From Acidobacteriota bacterium (GTDB taxonomy: Bacteria > Acidobacteriota > Terriglobia > Terriglobales > Acidobacteriaceae), in contig QIAS01000039.1 in assembly GCA_003225615.1 (NCBI GenBank), positions 1 through 7,301 of the forward strand: a stretch of DNA of 7,301 nt, read 5' to 3'. The stretch's first letter is position 1, and every line of letters starts with the position of its first letter. The position numbers were made by a program, and so were the translations under genes. Of the stretch, positions 1 to 6,444 are shown piece by piece. The notes under the pieces are model-generated. The model was not told where the DNA came from. It made no database searches and saw only the letters and a program-made list of their open reading frames with translations.

Positions 1-2
1 CA

Positions 3-767
3 TTTCTCTTGTATTGCGCACTTCCTGTGCTGGCCAAGAAAACAGAAACCGGCTTTCTCGATCGCACCGTCTCGGCCGGGGGTATCACCTACCGGTATCA
101 GGTTTTCGTGCCGGCTAATTTCGGTCCGCACAAGAAGTGGCCGGTGATTTTGTTCCTGCACGGCGCTGGTGAGCGTGGTGATAACGGCTTGCTGCAGACC
201 GATGTTGGCCTCGGTCACGCGATTCGCAACAGTCCCGCTGATCTGCCGTTCGTTGTGGTGATGCCGCAGTGTCGTACGGATAGACACTGGATGGATCCCG
301 AGATGCAGGCCCAGGCGCTGGCCGCTCTAGAGGCCTCAATTAAAGAGTTCAACGGCGACCGCGATCGCGTTTATCTCACCGGAATCTCTATGGGCGGGTA
401 CGGCACATGGGATTTAGCGGCGAAATATCCGGGCAAGTTCGCCGCCCTGATTCCAATTTGTGGTGGGATTCTCGGGCCCGAACGGTTTCCGCAATTGCAT
501 GTAAGTCTGGCGGATGATCCCAAGATTACTGATCCCTACGCCGAGACGGCGCACCGCATCGGAAAGACTCCGGTGTGGATTTTTCATGGAATGGAGGACG
601 ATACAGTGCCGGCTGAGGAATCGCGCAAGATGGCGCGAGCACTCGAGGCTGCCAGCGGAAATGTGCGCTACACCGAATATCCCGGAGTTAGCCATAACTC
701 CTGGGATAGAGCCTACGCCGAGCCCGGGCTTGTCTCCTGGCTGCTGCAGCAGAAACTAAGCAGGTAG
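3..767 (+). CDS. Secreted alpha/beta-hydrolase, COG4099 (predicted peptidase/esterase) type, 5'-partial
   Basis: Serine hydrolase of the alpha/beta fold, close in style to 'predicted peptidase'/polyhydroxybutyrate-depolymerase-like enzymes (COG4099); the substrate (ester or peptide) is not determinable. Numbering from the TTG at 9, the oxyanion-hole HGAGERG lies at 51-57, the nucleophile elbow GISMGG at 125-130 (Ser127), the acid in HGMEDDTVP (probably Asp197) and the catalytic His229 in GVSHNSW, so the triad is complete. The frame is open to the left edge, and the residues just upstream plus the first nine read FLLYCALPVLA before KK. This looks like the end of a Sec signal peptide with a signal-peptidase I site (V at -3, A at -1). 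The TTG at 9 is therefore probably internal, the true start is outside the window, and the enzyme is exported. The permease gene starts 16 bp downstream on the same strand, so co-transcription is likely. Family is secure; exact activity is not. Confidence 0.88.
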   Translation, partial: FLLYCALPVLAKKTETGFLDRTVSAGGITYRYQVFVPANFGPHKKWPVILFLHGAGERGDNGLLQTDVGLGHAIRNSPADLPFVVVMPQCRTDRHWMDPEMQAQALAALEASIKEFNGDRDRVYLTGISMGGYGTWDLAAKYPGKFAALIPICGGILGPERFPQLHVSLADDPKITDPYAETAHRIGKTPVWIFHGMEDDTVPAEESRKMARALEAASGNVRYTEYPGVSHNSWDRAYAEPGLVSWLLQQKLSR

Positions 768-783
768 AAATCGGAATCTACGT

Positions 784-2118
784 TTGACCGTCGCAAAAAA
801 AGAGAACTCCGCCACCAAGTCCGCCCTGCGCAAGGCGGGACTCTTTTACTTCGTCTGGGTGATGTTCTCGTATTGCACCGGGGGACCATTCGGGTTGGAG
901 GACATGGTCACGACCTCGGGCCCGGGCATGACGCTGATTTACCTGCTGGTGATTCCTTTCTTCTGGTCTATTCCAGTCTCGCTGGTAGCGGCGGAACTAA
1001 CCACGGCAATGCCAGTCGAAGGAGGCTTCTATCGCTGGGCCCGAGCGGGCTTCGGGGATTTTTGGGGATTTCTTGCGGGATGGTGGAACTGGTGCGCGTC
1101 TTTTCTTCTGGGAGCCGCCTACGCCGTGCAGTTCTCCGATTACCTCGGCTTCTATTTTCCGCAGCTGACCGGCTTGAAGCACTACCTGGTCTCGCTAGTC
1201 GTCATTGCGCTCATCACCTGGATCAACGTTCGTGGTATTCAGGCCGTGGGAAAATTCGCGACCGCGCTTGAGCTTTTTATCCTGTTGCCGGTGGCTGTTC
1301 TGGTCGTGATTGGTCTGATGAAGTGGCGACACAATCCTTTCGTTCCGGTGGTCCCACCACATCAACCATTGTTCAATGTGTTCGGAGTGGGACTTGCGCT
1401 CGGATTGTGGCTCTATTCCGGCTATGAGCAATGTTCCACGGTGGCGGAGGAAGTGGAGAAACCGCAGCGGACCTACCCGCTGGCGCTGGCGATCGTTGTT
1501 CCCATGTCAATCGCGGTGTATTTCCTGCCGACATTCGCCTCGCTGGCCGCCTTAGGGAGCTGGCAGGATTGGCACACGCGCTACTTCTCCGACGCTGCGC
1601 GCCTTATCGGCGGACCGTGGCTGGGCGCGTGGATGACCGTGGCGGCTATGGTGACCAATATCTCGCTTCTCAATGCCACAGTGTTGGCCTCTACCCGCAT
1701 GCCGTTCGCCATGGCCGATGACGGCTACCTGCCCCGCAGCCTGACCGGCATACATCCGCGCTACGGCACTCCGTGGATTTCGATCATCGCCTCGGCCGTC
1801 GTGTATGGGCTGCTTTCGGTGCTGACCTTGACCCAGCTGATCAGCGTGTACAGCTGGCTGCGCATTGCGACGACTATCCTGACCGTGCTCGCAGCCTGGC
1901 AGTTACGGCGCAAAATGCCAAACATGAACCGGCCATTTCGCATTCCATGGGGGCGTAAAGGTGTGATCTATGCGGTAGCTGCTCCTGTAGTGATGAGCGT
2001 GGTGGCAATGTTGGGTAGCGACCGCTACGGAACCGTCGGAGGCGTGGCGGGGCTGGCCGTGGGACCGTTGGTGTATTGGGGTTTGCGCAGAGTGAACATC
2101 TTCTCGGGTCACAACTGA
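784..2118 (+). CDS. APC-superfamily permease, polyamine/amino-acid:H+ symporter-like
   Basis: Inner-membrane secondary transporter of 444 residues, the usual APC length, with about 12 hydrophobic segments. Landmarks: TM1 with GGPFGLED at 33-40; the APC signature with AEL at 70-72, Pro77 and GGFYRW at 80-85; the TM6 region with YSGYEQ at 211-216, leading into VAEEVEKPQRTYP at 220-232; and a DDGYLP loop after TM8. The GGPFG motif and the EVEKPQRTYP stretch are, from memory, most like the polyamine:H+ symporter (PHS/PUT/LAT) branch known from plants and trypanosomatids, so a polyamine or cationic amino acid is a reasonable guess. The start is TTG at 784: an in-frame stop lies at 757-759, no ATG precedes TM1, and the first ATG (862) falls inside TM1. 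Only a weak GGAA (773-776) serves as ribosome site. It lies 16 bp after the hydrolase gene and converges on the Asp/Arg-repeat gene. Family call is strong; substrate is inference. Confidence 0.9.
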   Translation: MTVAKKENSATKSALRKAGLFYFVWVMFSYCTGGPFGLEDMVTTSGPGMTLIYLLVIPFFWSIPVSLVAAELTTAMPVEGGFYRWARAGFGDFWGFLAGWWNWCASFLLGAAYAVQFSDYLGFYFPQLTGLKHYLVSLVVIALITWINVRGIQAVGKFATALELFILLPVAVLVVIGLMKWRHNPFVPVVPPHQPLFNVFGVGLALGLWLYSGYEQCSTVAEEVEKPQRTYPLALAIVVPMSIAVYFLPTFASLAALGSWQDWHTRYFSDAARLIGGPWLGAWMTVAAMVTNISLLNATVLASTRMPFAMADDGYLPRSLTGIHPRYGTPWISIIASAVVYGLLSVLTLTQLISVYSWLRIATTILTVLAAWQLRRKMPNMNRPFRIPWGRKGVIYAVAAPVVMSVVAMLGSDRYGTVGGVAGLAVGPLVYWGLRRVNIFSGHN

Positions 2119-2154
2119 AACGGTTGTTAACGTAATGTTTCGGTCCCGCAGCTT

Positions 2155-2691
2155 CTAGTAACGGCCGCCCCCGCTCGCGATTTCGCCATACGGCACATTC
2201 GGCGGAATACGGTAGTTGTCCCGTATGCTGTTCATGCGCCTCTCCATGCTGCGCATCTCCGATTGATTGTTCGTGGCGCGATAGCGCTGCCAACGCTGAT
2301 AGTAGCTGTCGTACTTCTGTTGCCACTGCGGAGCCAGGACATGCCGATAGTTGGTGTTATTGCGGTGCCACGCCTGGTCCCTTGACCGATCCCAGTCTTT
2401 GTCGTGGTCGCGATCATGATTGCGATGCCATTGCCGGTCGCGATCCTGATTCCAGTCTTTGTCGCGATCTCTACCACGATTGCGGTCGTGATCTTTGTCA
2501 TGGCCGCGATCTCGATCCCGGTCCTGGTCGCGATCTCGGTCGCGATCTCGGTCTCGATCTTGGTCTCTATCCTGTGGGTGCGCATAAGCAATTGTTATAA
2601 GACGCTCTGTGCCGGCCGCGGAAGGCGACTGCGCCAGGGCCGGCAAGCCCATTGCGATGAGACCGATTGCAACTCCAAATAATCGCTTCAT
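2155..2691 (-). CDS. Small secreted Asp/Arg-repeat protein, function unknown
   Basis: A 178-residue protein I do not recognise. Start chosen at the ATG at 2691 because AAGGAGG sits directly upstream with a short spacer, and because it begins a classic signal peptide: MKR, a hydrophobic core, then LPALA followed by QSP (cleavage after Ala20). The longer frame to 2835 has neither property. Residues 41-61 are almost pure alternating Asp-Arg/Gln. The pattern then degrades into D/R/H/K/N/W sequence, with two 20-residue units (74-93 and 94-113) sharing DKDW and WHRN, 12 of 20 positions identical. The C-terminus (about 115-178) is aromatic and basic, with a probable amphipathic helix (about 122-158) ending in a Pro/Gly-rich tail. 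No enzymatic motif or extra membrane segment is visible. The mature protein should be a periplasmic or secreted, largely disordered polyampholyte. A stress, hydration, metal- or envelope-binding role is conceivable but unsupported. It follows the flavoprotein genes after 172 bp and may have its own promoter. Confidence 0.8.
   Translation of the reverse strand: MKRLFGVAIGLIAMGLPALAQSPSAAGTERLITIAYAHPQDRDQDRDRDRDRDRDQDRDRDRGHDKDHDRNRGRDRDKDWNQDRDRQWHRNHDRDHDKDWDRSRDQAWHRNNTNYRHVLAPQWQQKYDSYYQRWQRYRATNNQSEMRSMERRMNSIRDNYRIPPNVPYGEIASGGGRY
2353..2472 (-). repeat. Two 60-bp (20-residue) tandem units within the Asp/Arg repeat gene
   Basis: Above the hexamer period there is a second, longer period. 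The + strand 13-mer CCAGTCTTTGTCG occurs at 2392-2404 and again at 2452-2464, exactly 60 bp apart. The encoded units (residues 74-93 and 94-113) share DKDW and WHRN at the same offsets and match at 12 of 20 positions. This fits a segmental duplication of an already diverged part of the array. Confidence 0.7.
2377..2571 (-). repeat. Degenerate hexanucleotide array (GATCGN-type) encoding Asp-Arg dipeptides
   Basis: Within the secreted protein gene, the coding strand is an imperfect tandem array of a 6-bp unit, GA(T/C)CGN. Ten GATC tetramers start at 2388, 2412, 2442, 2466, 2490, 2508, 2514, 2532, 2544 and 2556. Every spacing is a multiple of 6, and all are in frame with Asp-Arg codons. The array is purest at 2511-2571 and decays toward 2377. 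Expansion or contraction by whole units would change the protein by two residues without a frameshift. Confidence 0.85.
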
Positions 2692-2703
2692 GAAACCTCC
2701 TTG
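2692..2703 (-). promoter_or_regulatory. Strong Shine-Dalgarno before the Asp/Arg-repeat gene
   Basis: Read on the - strand, AAGGAGG is followed by TTTC and the ATG at 2691, a near-perfect match to the anti-SD at short spacing. It is the strongest ribosome site in the window. It fixes the start of the secreted protein and suggests efficient translation, in contrast to the weak sites of the neighbouring genes. Confidence 0.75.
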
Positions 2704-2829
2704 ATGAGTTCCGGATAAGACGCTCGACCCACTACCTTTGAAACCCGGTTTACGGGCAGAAGTTGCCCACAGAATAGTCGCGGTCCCGTCAAAGCTATAA
2801 AGGCACTTCGACTTCACTCCGGGCGGCTT

Positions 2830-2861
2830 CGGCACAGGAAAACCTATATTGTTCCTAGCCG
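2830..2861 (-). other. Imperfect hairpin between the flavoprotein and repeat-protein genes
   Basis: Immediately after the TAA of the PuuB-like gene, the - strand reads CGGC-T-AGGAA, an 11-nt loop, then TTCCT-GT-GCCG. This gives nine base pairs interrupted by a small asymmetric internal loop. No T-run follows, so it is not a standard intrinsic terminator. It could be a weak terminator, a 3'-end stabiliser, or chance. A second, smaller inverted repeat (GGGCA / TGCCC, 2754-2768) lies in the same 172-bp gap. No convincing -35/-10 pair was found in this gap. Confidence 0.25.
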
Positions 2862-2863
2862 GA

Positions 2864-4180
2864 TTAATTCACCCAATCCAAAAACTTGTACCAGGCTCCG
2901 GCCACAGGCAGAAACCATGGCTTACCGTTGTAAAGCCCGAGCGGTGCTCCGGGAAAAGGAATGCTAGCGAAGGGGTTGTCATTCTTGCCGCCTGCAATCC
3001 ACTCCGCCATCTTCTCTCCTTGGTAAGTGGCCATGGCGACGCCATGCCCCGCGTATCCCACCGCGAAGTACATGCCATCCATCTGGCCAGCGTGCGGCAT
3101 GATGTCAAAAGCGAAATCCAGGGTTCCTCCCCAGACGTATTCAATTTTCGTGTCCCGCAACTGCGGGTAAACGCTGATCATGCCCTGGCGCAGGATCTCG
3201 GCGCTTTTGCGGATGGTTTGCTCGTTTTCTGGAAAGAATGCAGCGCGTCCACCGAAGAGCATTCGCCGATCGGGCGTCAGGCGGTAATAGTAGAGATAGT
3301 TCTTGGAGTCGTAGATCATGCGGTTGCGGGGGCTCAATTCGCGCGCCACAGGTTCCGGCAAGACTTCGGTCGTGATGATGTAGGAGCCGATAGGAATAAT
3401 CTTTTTCTGCAACTGTGGAGTGGCGGTTCCGGTGTAACCGCTCGTGCCTGCAAATACATCCTTGGCCCAAAGCGAGCCGCGCGAAGTGCTTAGACGCCAA
3501 CCTCGGAGCCCCTGCCGCGTTTCTCGCTCCATCTTATGCAGTCGTGAGTTTTCGAAAATGGCAGCGCCCACCCGTTGTGCTGCGCGCGCCAGACCTGCCA
3601 CATAGCGGGCGGGATTCAGGCCTGCGCTGACCTCGTCGACCATTCCGCCGTAATAAATATTCGAGCCGATCTCCTCCGATAGCTCGCTCTTTGGAATCAC
3701 GCGCAAAGGATGATTGAACTCGCGGGCAATGACTTCCACCTGCCGCGCATAATCGTCAAAATGTTTTTGCTTGCAGGCCACTTCGAGGTGGCCGCAGCGG
3801 GAGAAATCGCAATCGATTCCTTCTTCGCGGACAATCTTTTCGACACAATCAATAGAAGTAATCGAGGCTGCGTACATTCGCTGCGTAGTCTCGCGCCCGT
3901 ACATTGAAATCAGCTTGTTGGCGCCGAGCTTGAGCCCGGTCAGCACCATGCCGCCGTTGCGCGAACTGGCGCCCCAGCCAATGCTCTCGGCTTCGAGCAC
4001 AGCGACCTCCGCGCCCTGCCTGGCAAGGATTCGCGCCGCGGAAAGACCGGTAAAACCCGCGCCGATTACCGCTACGTCCACGCTTTCCGGCAGCGCGGCC
4101 AAACGGTCGGTCTTCGGCATTTCCACTGTGGTCAACCAGTAATTTTGTTCGCGGAGTGTCATTGCAATTTGTTTCCTCAC
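2864..4180 (-). CDS. FAD-dependent amine oxidoreductase, PuuB/OrdL-like (DAO superfamily)
   Basis: A 438-residue flavoprotein of the D-amino-acid-oxidase (DAO/GlpD) fold, about the length of gamma-glutamylputrescine oxidase. The N-terminal Rossmann motif GAGFTG is at 40-45, with ribose-binding Glu63 at the end of strand 2. SIGWGASSRNGG at 66-77 is the hallmark stretch of PuuB/OrdL-type proteins (SIGFGASGRNGG in PuuB, from memory). The C-terminal FAD-binding GYAGHG is at 375-380, and a YYYRLTPD-type substrate-domain segment precedes it. Such enzymes oxidise a secondary or primary amine to an imine, which hydrolyses to an aldehyde, and O2 or a carrier reoxidises the flavin. The GTG start at 4180 overlaps the TGA of the upstream flavoprotein gene (GTGA, 4 bp), implying translational coupling. 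ATG at 4162, with GAGG 12 bp upstream, is an equally possible start. No puuA, puuC or puuD partner is visible here, so a true putrescine role is only a hypothesis. Confidence 0.88.
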   Translation of the reverse strand: MRKQIAMTLREQNYWLTTVEMPKTDRLAALPESVDVAVIGAGFTGLSAARILARQGAEVAVLEAESIGWGASSRNGGMVLTGLKLGANKLISMYGRETTQRMYAASITSIDCVEKIVREEGIDCDFSRCGHLEVACKQKHFDDYARQVEVIAREFNHPLRVIPKSELSEEIGSNIYYGGMVDEVSAGLNPARYVAGLARAAQRVGAAIFENSRLHKMERETRQGLRGWRLSTSRGSLWAKDVFAGTSGYTGTATPQLQKKIIPIGSYIITTEVLPEPVARELSPRNRMIYDSKNYLYYYRLTPDRRMLFGGRAAFFPENEQTIRKSAEILRQGMISVYPQLRDTKIEYVWGGTLDFAFDIMPHAGQMDGMYFAVGYAGHGVAMATYQGEKMAEWIAGGKNDNPFASIPFPGAPLGLYNGKPWFLPVAGAWYKFLDWVN

Positions 4181-5343
4181 AGCACCGCCGTTTCTTCAAT
4201 CATTCGGCCTTCGGCGAAGCGCGCTAAGCCTAACAGCGACGTATCCACCAGCGCACACTTTCCGGTGAGAATTAAATCGGACAGGATCTTGCCCGTAGCC
4301 GGGGCGTGCATGACGCCGTGACCGCTGAAGCCATTGGCCAGAAAAAATCCCGGTGCCTGCGGCGCCTCGCCCAGAACAGGGTGATGATCGGGCGTCATTT
4401 CATACAATCCCGCCCACGCCCTCTTGGGATTCACTGCGACATTTTCAAAGCTGGGTACACGGTCGGCTGCGCGCGTCAGAATCTTTTCGATGAAGGCGGG
4501 CTCGAAGTCCATTTTGTACCCCGGCGTTTCCTCGGGGTCATTCCATGCCAAGAGAAATCCCAGCCCTTCCGGCCGGAAGTGGAAGCCATTCGACATATCA
4601 ATGATCATCGGCGCGCTGTGGGGAAATTGGTCGAAGGGTTCGGTGGGAACCAGCATGCGGCGCAACGGTTGAACCGGCAGGTCCACACCCGCCATGTTCG
4701 CCACCGGAGCGGCCCAGGCTCCAGCGCAGTTCACAACCCTTCGCGTGCTGACCGTGCCCCTGGTGGTCTCGACCCCTGTGATGCTTTCGCCATTCCGCGA
4801 AATGCCGGTAACCAACGCGTTCTTCCATAGTTTTGCTCCGTGGTCAGCAGCCCACGTCATTAGTCCGATCATTGCGCTGTAGGGGTCGACGAAGCCATCG
4901 GTGGAACAGAAACTTCCTCCGATGATGTCGTCGGCGCGCAACTGAGGAAACATGCTGCGAATGTCATCTCCTGTGAGCAGGCGGACATCTTTCAGCCCGA
5001 GCGCTAGCTGCTTCTCATAATTGGCGCGCAGGTAGGCCATATGCTTGTCGCTGGTGGCGCAAAACAGATAACCCTGTGGGCGGTAGCCGGAGGGATGCCC
5101 CAGGCGCTCCTCGAAGCTGGCATAAAAAGGAATCGAGTAGAGCGACATCTGGATGTTCACAGGGGTGGAGAACTGGGCGCGCACCCCGCCCATGCTCTTG
5201 CCCGTGGAACCCTTGCCCTGAGCGCTTTCCCGCTCGATAACCAGAACATTTCTGCAGCCTGCGACGGCGAGGTGGTAGGCGATGCTCGAGCCTACGATTC
5301 CTCCGCCGATGATGACCACATCTGCCGTTTGCATAAAGCACAT
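4177..5343 (-). CDS. FAD-dependent oxidoreductase, sarcosine-oxidase-beta / proline-dehydrogenase-beta-like
   Basis: A 388-residue DAO-superfamily flavoprotein, about the size of SoxB or archaeal-type PdhB. The FAD Rossmann motif GGGIVG is at 13-18, with Glu37 binding the ribose. GSTGKSMGGVRAQFS occupies 45-59, GLYEMTPDHHP 312-322 and GFSGHG 338-343, all typical of the SoxB/DadA-like group. Where monomeric sarcosine oxidase carries its flavin-linking Cys, this protein has Gly312, so FAD should be non-covalent. The region where heterotetrameric SoxB carries its FMN-linking His instead reads DGFVDPY (149-155), arguing against a full sarcosine oxidase complex; no alpha, gamma or delta subunit genes are adjacent. 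It probably oxidises an imino or N-alkyl amino acid as a dehydrogenase. The start is ATG 5343 (ATG 5334 is possible); neither has a clear ribosome site. A TACAAT hexamer on the - strand at 5375-5370 could be a -10 box, but no -35 is seen. It is first in a 4-bp-overlapping pair with the PuuB-like gene. Confidence 0.87.
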   Translation of the reverse strand: MCFMQTADVVIIGGGIVGSSIAYHLAVAGCRNVLVIERESAQGKGSTGKSMGGVRAQFSTPVNIQMSLYSIPFYASFEERLGHPSGYRPQGYLFCATSDKHMAYLRANYEKQLALGLKDVRLLTGDDIRSMFPQLRADDIIGGSFCSTDGFVDPYSAMIGLMTWAADHGAKLWKNALVTGISRNGESITGVETTRGTVSTRRVVNCAGAWAAPVANMAGVDLPVQPLRRMLVPTEPFDQFPHSAPMIIDMSNGFHFRPEGLGFLLAWNDPEETPGYKMDFEPAFIEKILTRAADRVPSFENVAVNPKRAWAGLYEMTPDHHPVLGEAPQAPGFFLANGFSGHGVMHAPATGKILSDLILTGKCALVDTSLLGLARFAEGRMIEETAVL

Positions 5344-5454
5344 TGTCCGAGGGCACGGGCGAACTGAGCATTGTAGTGCAGAGCGTCGTTGCGGAGGCTA
5401 GTACCCCCCTCTGAAGACAGCACAGACTCTGATTGTGCCTGCCCAATCCATAAC

Positions 5455-5483
5455 TTGAACCCCACTTCGAACGTCTTTACACT
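5455..5483 (+). promoter_or_regulatory. Sigma70-type promoter for the CDF exporter, probably giving a leaderless mRNA
   Basis: TTGAAC at 5455-5460 and TACACT at 5478-5483 are separated by exactly 17 bp. Transcription would start about 7 bp downstream, near 5490-5491, which is where the ATG of the CDF gene lies. No Shine-Dalgarno is present before that ATG (the sequence is CTTGGATCA), which fits leaderless translation. No operator palindrome for a metal-responsive regulator was recognised in the 147-bp divergent gap. Confidence 0.45.
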
Positions 5484-5490
5484 TGGATCA

Positions 5491-6414
5491 ATGCATCTTC
5501 ACAGTCATGGCGAAGGTGGCCCCTCGCGCGTATTGCGAGTGTCCCTGTTCGTCACGCTGGCTTACATTGTGCTGCTGGTCATTTCCGGCATTCGTGCGCA
5601 TTCGCTGGCGCTGCTTTCGGAAGCCGGGCACAATCTTTCGGACTTCCTGGCACTGCTGCTTTCCCTGGGCGCAGTTTACCTGCAAGCGCGGCCGCCAAGC
5701 GCGACCAAGACTTACGGCTATCACCGAGCGGGAGTTTTGGCGGCACTTATAAATGCTGTTTCGCTGGTTGCGGTCTCGTTTCTAATTTTTTACGAAGCAT
5801 TCCGGCGCCTGCAAAGACCGGAGCAGGTTCACGCCGGCACCATGATCGGAGTAGCCGCCGCGGGCGTCGTGATGAACGGCGTCATCGCGCTTCTTCTCTA
5901 CCGTTCCAGCCGCGACGTGAACATCCGCAGCGCGTTCCTGCATGAGATTGGCGATACGGTTTCCACGGCTGCCGTCATTGTTGGCGGCTGGGTGATACTG
6001 GCGACTGGCCAAGCGTGGGTCGATTCCGCGCTGTCCTTTGGGATTGGGGCGCTCATCCTGTGGTCGGGTTTCGGTATTGTGCGGGAGACACTTAATATTC
6101 TGCTGGAGGGCACGCCGCGGGGCATGAAATTGGCGAGGGTGGAGGCGGCCATCCGCGCGATTGACGGAGTGAACGACGTTCATGACCTGCACGTCTGGAG
6201 CATTGGGTCAGAAACGCATGCGCTCTCCTGCCACATTGCGATTGCCGATATTCCACCGTCGGTCAGCGAGCGTATTCTGCGCGATGTGAAAGAACGCCTG
6301 CATGTGGACTTCCGCATTGATCACACCACCATTCAGTTTGAACACGTGGAGTGCGAGGTGGCGCACGGCTGCATCATTCCAGTCGGCGAAGAAGGGCATC
6401 AGCACCAGCACTAA
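5491..6414 (+). CDS. Cation diffusion facilitator (CDF) metal/H+ antiporter, CzcD/ZitB-like
   Basis: Inner-membrane exporter of divalent metal ions (probably Zn, possibly Cd or Co) in exchange for protons. The 307-residue length is typical of the family. There are about six membrane segments. The transport site is formed by two HxxxD motifs: His47/Asp51 (HNLSD, TM2) and His151/Asp155 (HEIGD, TM5). This H/D pairing is usual for Zn/Cd exporters, whereas Mn/Fe types use DxxxD. YGYHRAGVLAALINA (75-89) marks the TM3 region. The cytosolic ferredoxin-like C-terminal domain carries VHDLHVW at 230-236. Histidines cluster at both cytosolic ends (HLHSH at 2-6; HQHQH as the last five residues) and may gather metal. 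The start is ATG 5491; the frame extends upstream to a TTG at 5389, but the extension looks non-coding and would overrun the promoter. It is divergent from the flavoprotein genes and convergent with the ligase gene, with 30 bp between stops. Confidence 0.92.
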   Translation: MHLHSHGEGGPSRVLRVSLFVTLAYIVLLVISGIRAHSLALLSEAGHNLSDFLALLLSLGAVYLQARPPSATKTYGYHRAGVLAALINAVSLVAVSFLIFYEAFRRLQRPEQVHAGTMIGVAAAGVVMNGVIALLLYRSSRDVNIRSAFLHEIGDTVSTAAVIVGGWVILATGQAWVDSALSFGIGALILWSGFGIVRETLNILLEGTPRGMKLARVEAAIRAIDGVNDVHDLHVWSIGSETHALSCHIAIADIPPSVSERILRDVKERLHVDFRIDHTTIQFEHVECEVAHGCIIPVGEEGHQHQH

Positions 6415-6444
6415 CGGTTGTGTGAGATCGTGGCCGTTGCTCAA

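Noticed and set aside
2119..2154. Convergent gap between permease and repeat-protein genes searched for a bidirectional terminator
   Set aside because: No stable hairpin or T-run was seen in the 36 bp.
2388..2559. GATC cluster resembling a Dam/SeqA-type replication origin
   Set aside because: The tetramers are explained by Asp-Arg codon pairs in one reading phase; there are no DnaA boxes, AT-rich unwinding element or dnaA/dnaN neighbours.
2377..2571. Repeats as a CRISPR array
   Set aside because: The period is 6 bp with no unique spacers and lies inside a coding frame.
2382..2682. Open + strand frames opposite the Asp/Arg repeat that translate as hydrophobic Ile/Val-rich, membrane-like peptides
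   Set aside because: They are the mirror of the stop-free hexamer array; they have no ribosome site, and the - strand frame has a signal peptide and perfect SD.
2692..2835. N-terminal extension of the Asp/Arg protein to an ATG at 2835
   Set aside because: The extension has no signal or SD, whereas ATG 2691 has AAGGAGG and begins a clear signal peptide.
2849..3493. A 214-codon open frame on the + strand opposite the PuuB-like gene (and similar ones at 4306-4830 and on the - strand at 1874-2326)
   Set aside because: They are antisense shadows of well-supported genes, with no recognisable domains.
5389..5490. N-terminal extension of the CDF exporter to a TTG at 5389
   Set aside because: It would add 34 residues unlike the family, cover the predicted promoter, and exceed normal CDF length.
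6413..6438. AACGG / CCGTT inverted repeat between the CDF and ligase stops as a terminator; also the 9-mer AACGGTTGT following the stops of both the permease (2119) and CDF (6413) genes
   Set aside because: The stem is only 5 bp with a 16-nt loop and no T-run; two copies of a 9-mer in 7 kb are not enough to call an element.
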